This document shows, piece by piece, positions 55,561 through 62,401 of a DNA stretch of 64,000 bases. Positions within the stretch are counted from its first letter, which is position 1. Each line of letters opens with the position of its first letter. This DNA comes from Pseudopedobacter sp035496935 (GTDB lineage Bacteria; Bacteroidota; Bacteroidia; Sphingobacteriales; Sphingobacteriaceae): positions 62,001 through 126,000 of the forward strand of contig DATJED010000010.1 in NCBI GenBank assembly GCA_035496935.1. Reading direction: 5' to 3'. The translations under genes were made by a program, and so were the position numbers. A model generated the notes under the pieces. It saw nothing but the letters and a program-made list of their open reading frames with translations. It was not told the DNA's origin and did not search any database.

Positions 55561-56085
55561 ATGGACACAGCAACATCAAAAAAATTAGAGGTCATTATTC
55601 CTGCCTATCGGATGCATTCGCAAAGTTTTAAAAATGTTTTGGACGGCATTACCGAAGAAGCTGGATTGAAAAGAATTAACAATAGTACCAACCACGTAAT
55701 ATGGATGACAGGCAACTTGGTAAACTGTCGTTATTGGATAGGCAATTTGTTGGGTGTAGCAGATAAGGATCCTTATGAGGATTTGTTTGAAGAGGGGAGG
55801 ACGTTAGACGAAAGCCTCAATTACCCAAGTATAGAAGAGCTAAAAGGAAGTTTTGCCTCCATCTCTCCAAAAGTGTATCAAAAATTATTAACAGCAACTG
55901 ATGAACAATTGGATAAAGCTTATTCATTTGGGATGAACATTTCTTTTGTTGAGGAAAATGTTTTAAACATGATAGGGATGTGCATTGCTAGAGAAGATTA
56001 CCTGCTTGGCCAGATAGGTTTAATGCGCAAACTGCTGGGTTTAAAAGGGATGAGTTATGATATAAATGATAGCCTAGCTTATTAA
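55561..56085 (+). CDS. DinB-like four-helix protein
   Basis: A 174-aa helical bundle with DinB/YfiT-like features: NNSTNHVIWMTGNLVNCRYW in the second helix (the His of the usual metal site is present) and REDYLLGQIGLMRKLLG in the last. In functional members the latter carries HxxxHxGQ-type ligands; here the expected His is replaced by Arg/Glu, so the metal site looks incomplete. DinB-fold proteins are thiol transferases or orphans. It is 17 nt after the SRPBCC gene. Confidence 0.78.
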   Translation: MDTATSKKLEVIIPAYRMHSQSFKNVLDGITEEAGLKRINNSTNHVIWMTGNLVNCRYWIGNLLGVADKDPYEDLFEEGRTLDESLNYPSIEELKGSFASISPKVYQKLLTATDEQLDKAYSFGMNISFVEENVLNMIGMCIAREDYLLGQIGLMRKLLGLKGMSYDINDSLAY

Positions 56086-56110
56086 AATTTTAATTTAAAT
56101 ATAAAAAAAT

Positions 56111-56545
56111 ATGGCAACCGTAAATGCTTATCTGGTGTTTGATGGCAACTGTGAAGAAGCTTTCAATTTTTATAAATCGGCTTTTGGCAAGGAGTTTAGT
56201 ATTTTAAGCAGATTTAGTGAAATGCCTCCACAAGAAGGGATGCCTGTACTTGCTGATGATGTGAAAAACAGAGTGATGCATGTGAGTTTACCCATAAGTG
56301 CAGAAACAATTTTGATGGGGAGCGATACCATGCCCGGTATGGGTTCTGGTTTAAAAGTTGGAGATAATTTTTCTGTGGCTTTAGCTGTAAACTCTAAGGA
56401 GGAAGCCGATGAATTATTTGCCAAATTATCAGAAAAGGGCAAGATAACGATGCCTTTGGAAGTTACTTTTTGGAATTCTTATTTCGGCATGTGGACAGAT
56501 CAATTCGGTATTAATTGGATGGTCAATTATGATTTGCTGAAATAA
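56111..56545 (+). CDS. VOC/PhnB-like glyoxalase-fold protein
   Basis: A 144-aa protein with the paired beta-alpha-beta-beta-beta modules of the vicinal oxygen chelate fold: YLVFDGNCEEAFNFYKSAFGKEF, then VMHVSLPISAETILMGSD, FSVALAVNSKEEADELFAKLSEKG and FGMWTDQFGINWMVNYD. The PhnB-like subgroup in Bacteroidota has no proven reaction. It lies in the same operon-like string as the SRPBCC and DinB genes, a mix of folds often seen together in Bacteroidota. Confidence 0.85.
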   Translation: MATVNAYLVFDGNCEEAFNFYKSAFGKEFSILSRFSEMPPQEGMPVLADDVKNRVMHVSLPISAETILMGSDTMPGMGSGLKVGDNFSVALAVNSKEEADELFAKLSEKGKITMPLEVTFWNSYFGMWTDQFGINWMVNYDLLK

Positions 56546-56560
56546 AGCGAATTTAAGAAT

Positions 56561-56836
56561 ATGGTTGAGGTTTATAGTACCAACGTTCAGAATCAAGAGC
56601 AAGCAGAGTTTTTATTATATCAATTAGGCAAAGTGTTTCCGGCATATGCTATAAACTTTGATTTGGAGGATTGCGATAAGATCTTAAGAGTAGAATCGGT
56701 TTCGGAAGCTATAGAGGTGTTTAAGCTTATTTCCCTGGTGAAAGATTTCGGTTTTATTGCCGAAGTACTTCCAGATACTCCTAAATATTCTAAAGAGCAG
56801 ATTGCTGGACCGCAGTTTGAAAATCTATTGAGCTAA
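56561..56836 (+). CDS. Small conserved-looking hypothetical protein
   Basis: A 91-aa protein with alternating strands and helices (MVEVYSTNVQNQEQAEFLLY, INFDLEDCDKILRVES, EAIEVFKLISLVKDFGFIAEVL), suggesting a small ferredoxin-like fold akin to heavy-metal-associated domains but without the CxxC ligands (only one Cys). It starts 15 nt after the VOC gene and closes the operon. I recall similar orphans in Bacteroidota but no named family. Confidence 0.68.
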   Translation: MVEVYSTNVQNQEQAEFLLYQLGKVFPAYAINFDLEDCDKILRVESVSEAIEVFKLISLVKDFGFIAEVLPDTPKYSKEQIAGPQFENLLS

Positions 56837-56910
56837 AATATTCAACATCCTTCGTTTAAAAATAATGGGCAATACCTATAACTAAAAACTTCTGTAAGAA
56901 ATTTCTATGT

Positions 56911-58224
56911 CTATATTTTTTTACTAATCTTAAAAGTAGTTCCCTTATTTACTTCGGAGTAAACCTCGAGTTTTAGGTTATGATACAGGGCAATGCTTTT
57001 GACAATAGCAAGCCCTAAACCAAACCCAACGTCTTCATTAAGGTTTGTTTTTTTGAAACGATCAAAAATCAACGACAAGTCTGCTGGCGGAATGCCAATA
57101 CCGGTATCACTAATGCGTATTTCGTAGGCTCCGTTATTCAACTTCCCATCTTCAATAGTTATGCTACCTCGTTCGCGGTTAAATTTTATTGCATTATGGA
57201 TGAGGTTGAAAAATAACTGAAATATCAAATCTCTGTTTACATTTTTTAGTATGGACTCTTGCGAAACGTTAATGTGTATTTGCAAATGTTTTTCTTCTAA
57301 GCGATGGCCAATTTCATCGGTAATCTCGCTTAACAGCATAAATAAATTAACATTCTCTTTTTTAATATATTGGTCATTTTCAATTCTAGATATCAACAAT
57401 AATGAGCTGGTAATGTTTTTTAGCCTACTCACTGTCTTCATCATTTCCACAATAGCAATTGATGATTTTTCATCTAAATTTTCTTCGGCAAGCAAATTCT
57501 CCATTTTGCTTTGAAGAACACTGATTGGGGTCATCAGCTCGTGAGATGCGTTGGATGTAAACTCTCTTTCTTTATAAAAGGCATCATTAATTTGGTTCAT
57601 CAAATTAATTAGCGATTCATCCAAATATTTGAAATCAGTTGTGCTGGTGATGATACGTTTTTGTTCACTTTTAAAAGGGAATTTACTGTTGAGTAGCTTC
57701 GTTTTTATAATTCTTGAAAGCGGGCGGATGATTACTCGGATAAAGGTAAGGTCGATTAATATAGTGATTACAATTAACGCTAAAAGTATATATAACGCAA
57801 AGCGCTGTAACGGTTTGTTATACTGGTCACTACGTTCGGTTGTTTTTCCAATTTCAAGTAAATAATTTTTATTTCCCTGTTTAAAGGTGTAGCTTAATAC
57901 CTTATAATCCAGCGTGTCACTTTCTATCAACCGTTTGGAATCTGCAATGGTATCCATCTTAAATTTATCTGCCACGGGTAAAAGCGCAACAAATTCTTCT
58001 TTAAGCATGGTATAACTTCCGTAAGTGACATCTCCTTGAAAATAGTAATCCAACCCGTTTTTTTGGATAATGCTAAGTACCTTTTTTTTCTGCTGTTTTA
58101 AAGTGTAAGTGGTATATCTTGATTCAATCTGTTTGATCAAAAACGGTAGCGCCAGCAGAAACAGTAAAACAACTGCCAGCTTTGAACCGGTAATAAACAG
58201 GGTAAGTTTGGTAGATAATTTCAT
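56911..58224 (-). CDS. Sensor histidine kinase of a two-component system
   Basis: A 437-aa kinase: TM helix 1 (LAVVLLFLLALPFLI), a roughly 110-residue periplasmic sensor segment, TM helix 2 (FALYILLALIVITILIDLTF), then a signal linker. HisKA has H228 in SNASHELMTPISVLQSKM, and the ATPase domain has N box FNLIHNAIKFN, G1 DTGIGIPPADL and G2 GFGLGLAIVKSI. The start codon overlaps the response-regulator stop by 4 nt, so the two are a coupled pair. The ligand is unknown; its co-transcribed outer membrane and secreted proteins suggest an envelope signal. Confidence 0.93.
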   Translation of the reverse strand: MKLSTKLTLFITGSKLAVVLLFLLALPFLIKQIESRYTTYTLKQQKKKVLSIIQKNGLDYYFQGDVTYGSYTMLKEEFVALLPVADKFKMDTIADSKRLIESDTLDYKVLSYTFKQGNKNYLLEIGKTTERSDQYNKPLQRFALYILLALIVITILIDLTFIRVIIRPLSRIIKTKLLNSKFPFKSEQKRIITSTTDFKYLDESLINLMNQINDAFYKEREFTSNASHELMTPISVLQSKMENLLAEENLDEKSSIAIVEMMKTVSRLKNITSSLLLISRIENDQYIKKENVNLFMLLSEITDEIGHRLEEKHLQIHINVSQESILKNVNRDLIFQLFFNLIHNAIKFNRERGSITIEDGKLNNGAYEIRISDTGIGIPPADLSLIFDRFKKTNLNEDVGFGLGLAIVKSIALYHNLKLEVYSEVNKGTTFKISKKI

Positions 58225-58898
58225 GATTTTTTAACTCGGTAACCTACACCACGTACAGTTTCCAACCATTCTGTTTCTGCCCATGCGTTTAATTTTTTTC
58301 TGATATTTTTAATATGGGCATCAATATAGTTAGAATCAAAATCGTCGTTTACAAAAGTTCCCCAGATATGTTCGCTAAGTTGCACCCGAGTTAACACTCG
58401 GCCTTTATGCAAAAGAAGATAGCTTAACAGGTCGAATTCTTTTCGAGAAAGTTCTATAACTTGCTCTTCAAAAAGAACGAATCTTTTTGGCAGATCTACC
58501 TTAAATTGGCCAATAGAAAGCAGTTCTTCGGTAATACCAAATTTCCGGCGAGAGATTGCCTGCATCCTCGATTGTAGCTCTAACAAATAAAATGGTTTTG
58601 GCAGGTAATCATCAGCGCCTAAATCAAGACCGGTAACACGGTCTTTTAAATTACTTCTTGCCGTTATGATGATATAAGAAGCATTTGGATGACTCATTTT
58701 AGCATTTTTAAGAATTTCCAGTCCGTCTCCATCAGGCAAACTTAAATCTATCAGGATAAAATCATATTGGTTTAATTCCAAATTTTCATTTGCAGATTTT
58801 ACACTGTGGGCAATATCGCAAACGTAAAAGCTCTTTTTCAGGAAAGCTTCCATCTCAAATGCCAGTGTTTTTTCATCTTCAACAATTAAAACTTTCAT
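58221..58898 (-). CDS. OmpR/PhoB-family response regulator
   Basis: A 225-aa regulator. The receiver domain has the acidic pocket EDE near residue 8, the phospho-acceptor D51 in ILIDLSLPDGDG, a Thr in IIITARS and the Lys in LPKPFYLLEL. The winged-helix effector follows (ELSRKEFDLLSYLLLHKGRVLTR to ETVRGVGYRV). OmpR-type regulators bind tandem half-sites about 11 bp apart; just such repeats lie in the divergent region at 60087-60152 at the head of this operon. It is 11 nt after the outer membrane protein gene and coupled to the kinase gene. Confidence 0.95.
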   Translation of the reverse strand: MKVLIVEDEKTLAFEMEAFLKKSFYVCDIAHSVKSANENLELNQYDFILIDLSLPDGDGLEILKNAKMSHPNASYIIITARSNLKDRVTGLDLGADDYLPKPFYLLELQSRMQAISRRKFGITEELLSIGQFKVDLPKRFVLFEEQVIELSRKEFDLLSYLLLHKGRVLTRVQLSEHIWGTFVNDDFDSNYIDAHIKNIRKKLNAWAETEWLETVRGVGYRVKKS

Positions 58899-58909
58899 AT
58901 TCTCAACAA

Positions 58910-59746
58910 TTAAAACTGATAATAAAAAGCAAACCCTAAAAGGGATTGTTGATGTTTTAACTCCGCTTGTGCCTTAGGACCTAAAACAGATAATTGATAG
59001 CTAATCTCGGCAATATAGCTTGATCTGCTTAAGCTAAGCGGTAATTTAAAGTTGTAAGACAAAAGGTTGAATTTGTTGTAAGTTGTTGTAACGGTTTGGT
59101 CCGAGTTTCGTGGCAACTCCAAACCTTTGCCTTTTCCGTTGGCTTGGTCTCGTTTTCCTTTTTCTATTACATAGGTTTCATAAAAGCGTTGCGTTCCGCC
59201 TATAAGTTCCACCGCTGGTTCAATAAAAATCATGTTTTTTTCATTGAAAAGATTACCTAAACTAATTTCTTTAGAATTATTGAGGCTTATAAAAACATCG
59301 TTCTGTGTACCAAAAGCGTAATCAGCACTAAAGCTGGTGTTTAACCAGTTCCAGTCATAAGTTGTGGTTAAATTTACATTGTTTTGGTTTGCCGCCTGTA
59401 GTAATGGAGAGTTTGCAGGAAAAAAAGAGCGTGTATAAGCAACTCCCATATTAAAACGATCGTTGAAATCGTAATCATATCCTATACCAAGATCTGCTTC
59501 TGATAACCCGGACCCATAATTGAATAATTTGTACGAACCGGCAGACAGATAAATACCCACTGGAAATCTAACTGTTAAATTAGCCAATACGTAAGGCATT
59601 TTTTCATTGGTAGACTGCCCGTAGTAGCTTATATTATTGCTATACATAGTTGCCAAAGTAAAAGTTGTTTTTTTTAAAGAATCTTGTTGCGCTTGAACCT
59701 TTATAACAACAGTCAATAATAAAACCAGTACAGCTCTAACTTTCAT
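58910..59746 (-). CDS. Outer membrane beta-barrel protein co-transcribed with a two-component system
   Basis: A 278-aa exported protein with a signal peptide (MKVRAVLVLLLTVVIKVQAQ). The mature part is a string of amphipathic strands with aromatic girdles (ISYYGQSTNEKMPYVLANLTV, LGIGYDYDFNDRFNMGVAYTR, NTSFSADYAFGTQNDVFISL) and ends in Phe (GFAFYYQF), the usual sorting signal of outer membrane barrels. There is no recognised family beyond that. It lies 9 nt after the small secreted protein gene and 11 nt before the response regulator, so it may take part in signal input or be a regulated target. Confidence 0.8.
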   Translation of the reverse strand: MKVRAVLVLLLTVVIKVQAQQDSLKKTTFTLATMYSNNISYYGQSTNEKMPYVLANLTVRFPVGIYLSAGSYKLFNYGSGLSEADLGIGYDYDFNDRFNMGVAYTRSFFPANSPLLQAANQNNVNLTTTYDWNWLNTSFSADYAFGTQNDVFISLNNSKEISLGNLFNEKNMIFIEPAVELIGGTQRFYETYVIEKGKRDQANGKGKGLELPRNSDQTVTTTYNKFNLLSYNFKLPLSLSRSSYIAEISYQLSVLGPKAQAELKHQQSLLGFAFYYQF

Positions 59747-59755
59747 GTAAATACT

Positions 59756-60055
59756 TTATGGTTTTTTAATTTTTGGCTTAATAACTTTTATAGGCTTAAT
59801 TTTAGGTTTTACAATTACCTGTGGCCTTGGCTGTTTACGGGCTTTAGGTACTTTTTTTATGGACGGATTATTCGGACGTTGTTTTTCCTGAGCTTTTCCT
59901 TTGCTTGTTTCTTTCTTTTTATCTTGTTTTTGGACGCTAATAGTATCTGGAAGGTTCATGGCTTCAATAGACACCGTATTTGCCCACCCCGCAATTGGAA
60001 ACAAAGAAATCAAAATTAAACTAAGTAAAGTTCTCTTAATGGACATGGGGTTCAT
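59756..60055 (-). CDS. Small secreted Lys/Pro-rich protein
   Basis: A 99-aa protein (96 if the second Met, at 60046, is used). The signal peptide SIKRTLLSLILISLFPIAGWA is followed by a mature chain of about 75 residues that is strongly basic: KKKETSKGKAQEKQRPNNPS in the middle and a PKIKPIKVIKPKIKKP end with repeating PK(I/V)K units. Such a chain would be extended and could bind polyanions such as lipopolysaccharide or nucleic acid, but this is inference. It is the first gene of the TCS operon, directly behind the shared divergent promoter. Confidence 0.7.
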   Translation of the reverse strand: MNPMSIKRTLLSLILISLFPIAGWANTVSIEAMNLPDTISVQKQDKKKETSKGKAQEKQRPNNPSIKKVPKARKQPRPQVIVKPKIKPIKVIKPKIKKP

Positions 60056-60072
60056 CGTTTAAAGATAACGAA

Positions 60073-60080
60073 CAAATGTC
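60073..60080 (-). promoter_or_regulatory. -7-like box (GACATTTG) for the TCS operon
   Basis: On the minus strand GACATTTG is one mismatch from TAnnTTTG. It lies 6 nt from the left arm of the 24-bp inverted repeat, mirroring the box on the other side. Transcription would start near 60066, just before the small secreted protein gene. No -33 TTTG is present; the repeat arm occupies that position. Confidence 0.5.
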
Positions 60081-60086
60081 GTCATG

Positions 60087-60152
60087 CAAGATGAAATTAA
60101 CATGAAATTTTAGTGTAAAATAAACTTGAAATTTCATTTTCATTTCATCTTG
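60087..60152. promoter_or_regulatory. Symmetric 24-bp inverted repeat, probable response-regulator binding region
   Basis: The left arm (60087-60110) and right arm (60129-60152) are reverse complements at 22 of 24 positions. Each arm holds two copies of ATGAAAT spaced 11 bp apart (left arm at 60091 and 60102), the layout bound by OmpR/PhoB regulators. Each arm ends exactly 6 nt from a -7-like box that points outward. The design suggests that the regulator encoded nearby activates both divergent transcripts, standing in for the missing -33 elements. Confidence 0.65.
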
Positions 60153-60158
60153 GCTAAC

Positions 60159-60166
60159 CAACTTTG
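60159..60166 (+). promoter_or_regulatory. -7-like box (CAACTTTG) for the DUF4382 gene
   Basis: One mismatch from TAnnTTTG, 6 nt from the right arm of the inverted repeat. Transcription would start near 60173, about 30 nt before the ATG at 60203. That also argues against the longer in-frame start at 60164. Confidence 0.5.
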
Positions 60167-60202
60167 GATTATAAAAATGTTAAATCATTTAATTCTATAG
60201 TT

Positions 60203-60994
60203 ATGAAAAAGAAGATTATGTATGCAGGTTTTGCCCTTTCCTTGATGGGGCTAGCCATTTTAAGTAGTTGCAAAAAAGACAGCAGTGTTGCTGGAACAAC
60301 TAAAGTGCAAATCAGGATGACCGATGCACCCGGTGCGTTTGACCAAATCAATCTTAGTGTTAAAGAAATTATCCTTTTCTCTGACGGCAAGCCTTATACA
60401 TTTACCGCCCAGCCAGATATTTTTAATATTCTTGATTTTAGAATTGGAACCAGCAAGCCAGATATTTTAGTTGCTTCCGGAGAGATTCCAAGTGGCGATA
60501 TTACCGAGATTAGATTGGTGCTAAATGATGAAAATACAATTGTTGTAGATGGTGTTTCGCAACCGCTTACTACGCCAAGTGGCCAATCTTCCGGCTGGAA
60601 AGTAAAACTTACTGAAAATCCTAACCTAATTCCAGATGTATCCTATTCTTTATTATTAGATTTTGATGCTGCCAAATCTATTGTAAAAACTGGTAACGGC
60701 AAATATTTGCTTAAACCTGTGGTAAGAGGAATTACTGTTGCAAACTCCGGTTTGATATCTGGAACGATAATGCCAGTGGATGCACATCCAGAAGTATTGG
60801 TTATTAATGGACAAGATACCGTTGGTACAGTAGCAGATGCAACTACAGGAAAATATACTGTTGGAGGTCTTGCTGCTGGTACTTATTCTGTTAAATATGT
60901 GCCTGTAACAGGCTACAGAGATAGTACGGTAGCAAATGTAAATGTAGTTTTAGGACAGAATACCGATTTAGGTACAATGACTTTAACGCAATAA
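60203..60994 (+). CDS. DUF4382 lipoprotein with C-terminal beta-sandwich repeat
   Basis: A 263-aa lipoprotein. The signal peptide MKKKIMYAGFALSLMGLAIL ends at a lipobox SSC. The mature part is a DUF4382 domain (TKVQIRMTDAPGAFDQINLS, VKEIILFSDG, GDITEIRLVLNDENTIVVDG, WKVKLTENPNLIPDVSYSLL, LKPVVRGI). It ends with a carboxypeptidase-regulatory-like domain (SGTIMPVDAHPEVLVINGQD to YSVKYVPVTGYRDSTVANVN). DUF4382 proteins are surface lipoproteins of unknown role. Its promoter region is shared head-to-head with a two-component system operon. Confidence 0.88.
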   Translation: MKKKIMYAGFALSLMGLAILSSCKKDSSVAGTTKVQIRMTDAPGAFDQINLSVKEIILFSDGKPYTFTAQPDIFNILDFRIGTSKPDILVASGEIPSGDITEIRLVLNDENTIVVDGVSQPLTTPSGQSSGWKVKLTENPNLIPDVSYSLLLDFDAAKSIVKTGNGKYLLKPVVRGITVANSGLISGTIMPVDAHPEVLVINGQDTVGTVADATTGKYTVGGLAAGTYSVKYVPVTGYRDSTVANVNVVLGQNTDLGTMTLTQ

Positions 60995-61022
60995 TTAACT
61001 ACTTTCTATTTAATAGATTTAA

Positions 61023-61547
61023 ATGAAATCGATCATGAAAAAGTTGTTTTTAACCCTACTTGTTGCAGTCGGACTGCTATCAACCCAGTCCTCTGCACAA
61101 GTTAATGTAAACGTAAATATTGGGTCTCAACCTTTGTGGGCTCCGGTAGGTTATGATTACGTTGAGTACTATTATCTACCTGCCATAGAGAGCTACTATT
61201 ATGTGCCTAAAAGGCAATTCATATATATGGATGGTGGCCGATGGAATTTTTCCTATTCATTACCGTCCCGATACAGTGGGTATGATCTAGACAGAGGTTA
61301 TAAAGTGGTAATTAATGTAAATAACGCTTATCGTAATTTTGGCCGTGATCGTATTAGATACGCAAAGTACAAAAAAGTAAGAGGTCAAAAGATCATTAGA
61401 TACAGTAATGACCCGCGTTATTACGTAGTGAAAGGTCATCCACACGGAATGCCACCGGGGCAAGCTAAAAAGGCATATTTCTCAGAAAGTGGAGGTCACG
61501 GTAAAGGACATGACAACGGAAAGAGTAACAGAAAAGGCAAGCATTAA
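61023..61547 (+). CDS. Secreted Tyr-rich protein with basic Gly/His/Lys tail
   Basis: A 174-aa exported protein (170 if the second Met at 61035 is the start) with signal peptide KKLFLTLLVAVGLLSTQSSAQ. The mature start VNVNVNIGSQPLWAPVGYDY and the next stretch (VEYYYLPAIESYYYVPKRQF) are very rich in Tyr. The tail (GGHGKGHDNGKSNRKGKH) holds Gly, His and Lys, preceded by GHPHGMPPGQAKKA. I know look-alike proteins in Bacteroidota but no function. The DUF4382 gene ends 28 nt upstream on the same strand, so the two probably form one unit. His-rich tails can bind metal; not shown. Confidence 0.72.
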   Translation: MKSIMKKLFLTLLVAVGLLSTQSSAQVNVNVNIGSQPLWAPVGYDYVEYYYLPAIESYYYVPKRQFIYMDGGRWNFSYSLPSRYSGYDLDRGYKVVINVNNAYRNFGRDRIRYAKYKKVRGQKIIRYSNDPRYYVVKGHPHGMPPGQAKKAYFSESGGHGKGHDNGKSNRKGKH

Positions 61548-61599
61548 CTGCGATTCCACTGTGCAAATACTGCAAATTGTTTTTTGTACCAACAACAAA

Positions 61600-61626
61600 A
61601 AAGCCATCGCTTTTGGCGATGGCTTT
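61600..61626 (-). terminator. Bidirectional-looking terminator between secreted protein and cold-shock gene
   Basis: An 11-bp stem AAAGCCATCGC (61600-61610) / GCGATGGCTTT (61616-61626) with loop TTTTG. On the minus strand T-rich sequence follows, fitting termination of the cold-shock gene. On the plus strand only a short T run is present. Confidence 0.75.
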
Positions 61627-61661
61627 GATGACTTTAAATGTGATTATATTAAGAGACCTGC

Positions 61662-61853
61662 TTAAGCAAGTTTAACATTCACTGCATTTAATCCTTTTTT
61701 TCCGTCTTGTAGGTCAAAAGTAACTTCATCATTTTCTCTGATTTCATCAACCAGACCCGAAACGTGTACAAAGTATTCTTTGTTTGTTCCGTCTTCTTTA
61801 ATAAAACCAAATCCTTTGGTTGAATTAAAGAACTTTACTGTTCCATTATTCAT
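61662..61853 (-). CDS. cspA: Cold-shock domain protein
   Basis: A 63-aa RNA/DNA-binding beta-barrel. RNP-type motifs are visible: GTVKFFNSTKGFGFIKEDG (RNP1 KGFGFI) and EYFVHVSGL (RNP2-like FVHVS, with V for the usual F). It acts as an RNA chaperone; Bacteroidota carry several such paralogues, so the symbol is only a family label. The 5' region is very AT-rich and a -7 box is seen at 61876. Confidence 0.92.
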   Translation of the reverse strand: MNNGTVKFFNSTKGFGFIKEDGTNKEYFVHVSGLVDEIRENDEVTFDLQDGKKGLNAVNVKLA

Positions 61854-61875
61854 TGTATTCTAATTATTATTTCAG

Positions 61876-61883
61876 CAAATGTA
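61876..61883 (-). promoter_or_regulatory. -7 box TACATTTG for the cold-shock gene
   Basis: A perfect TAnnTTTG match on the minus strand, 22 nt upstream of the start codon; the leader would be about 16 nt. A clear -33 TTTG is not seen. The short leader argues against the long structured 5' UTR typical of E. coli cspA. Confidence 0.5.
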
Positions 61884-61947
61884 TGTAATAAATATTAATA
61901 ATCCTTATTATTTTAATTTTTTGATAATCAATAAATTATTAAACAAG

Positions 61948-61978
61948 AACAGCTAATCTTTTTAAAGGATTAGCTGTT
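61948..61978 (-). terminator. Terminator after the DUF3276 gene
   Basis: An 11-bp stem AACAGCTAATC (61948-61958) / GATTAGCTGTT (61968-61978) lies between the DUF3276 stop and the cold-shock gene. T-rich sequence follows on both sides, so orientation is assigned from gene direction. Confidence 0.7.
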
Positions 61979-62002
61979 TTATTATGCTTTTAACGTTTAG
62001 CT

Positions 62003-62323
62003 CTAAAAAGAAAAATCGTCGTCTGCTTTTTCTGCTACATGATCTGGGTTAAACTCGTATCTTTTTTCAACCACTTCTTGGTGAGATTTAATGTAATCAA
62101 CAGTATCGGTTAAGCCTTCTGCAAATTTTTCGAAATCTTCTTTATAAAGAAAAATTTTGTGCTTAATAAATACACCATCTTCTAAGCGCTTTTTGCTTTC
62201 GGTAATAGTGATATAGTAATCATTAGACCGTGTTGCTTTTACATCAAAAAAGTAAGTTCTTTTTCCCGCCCTAACCTTTTTAGAATAGACTTCTTCTCTT
62301 TCTTTATTATCGTAATCTCCCAT
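62003..62323 (-). CDS. DUF3276 / PUR-family nucleic-acid-binding protein
   Basis: A 106-aa protein: GDYDNKEREEVYSKKVRAGK, RTYFFDVKATRSNDYYITIT, ESKKRLEDGVFIKHKIFLYK and FEKFAEGLTDTVDYI. This is the PUR-like (purine-rich element binding) DUF3276 fold, related to BpuR of Borrelia, which binds DNA and RNA. The acidic tail ends in a DDDF-S-F type sequence. It is common in Bacteroidota as a housekeeping gene; a regulatory role is inferred from the family only. Single gene with a terminator. Confidence 0.88.
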   Translation of the reverse strand: MGDYDNKEREEVYSKKVRAGKRTYFFDVKATRSNDYYITITESKKRLEDGVFIKHKIFLYKEDFEKFAEGLTDTVDYIKSHQEVVEKRYEFNPDHVAEKADDDFSF

Positions 62324-62401
62324 TGATGTGTTTGTTGTTTAAAATTTGATGGGTTAAATAAAGAAAGAAAATATTAAAGTTCCAAATAATAGCGCTATTC
62401 T

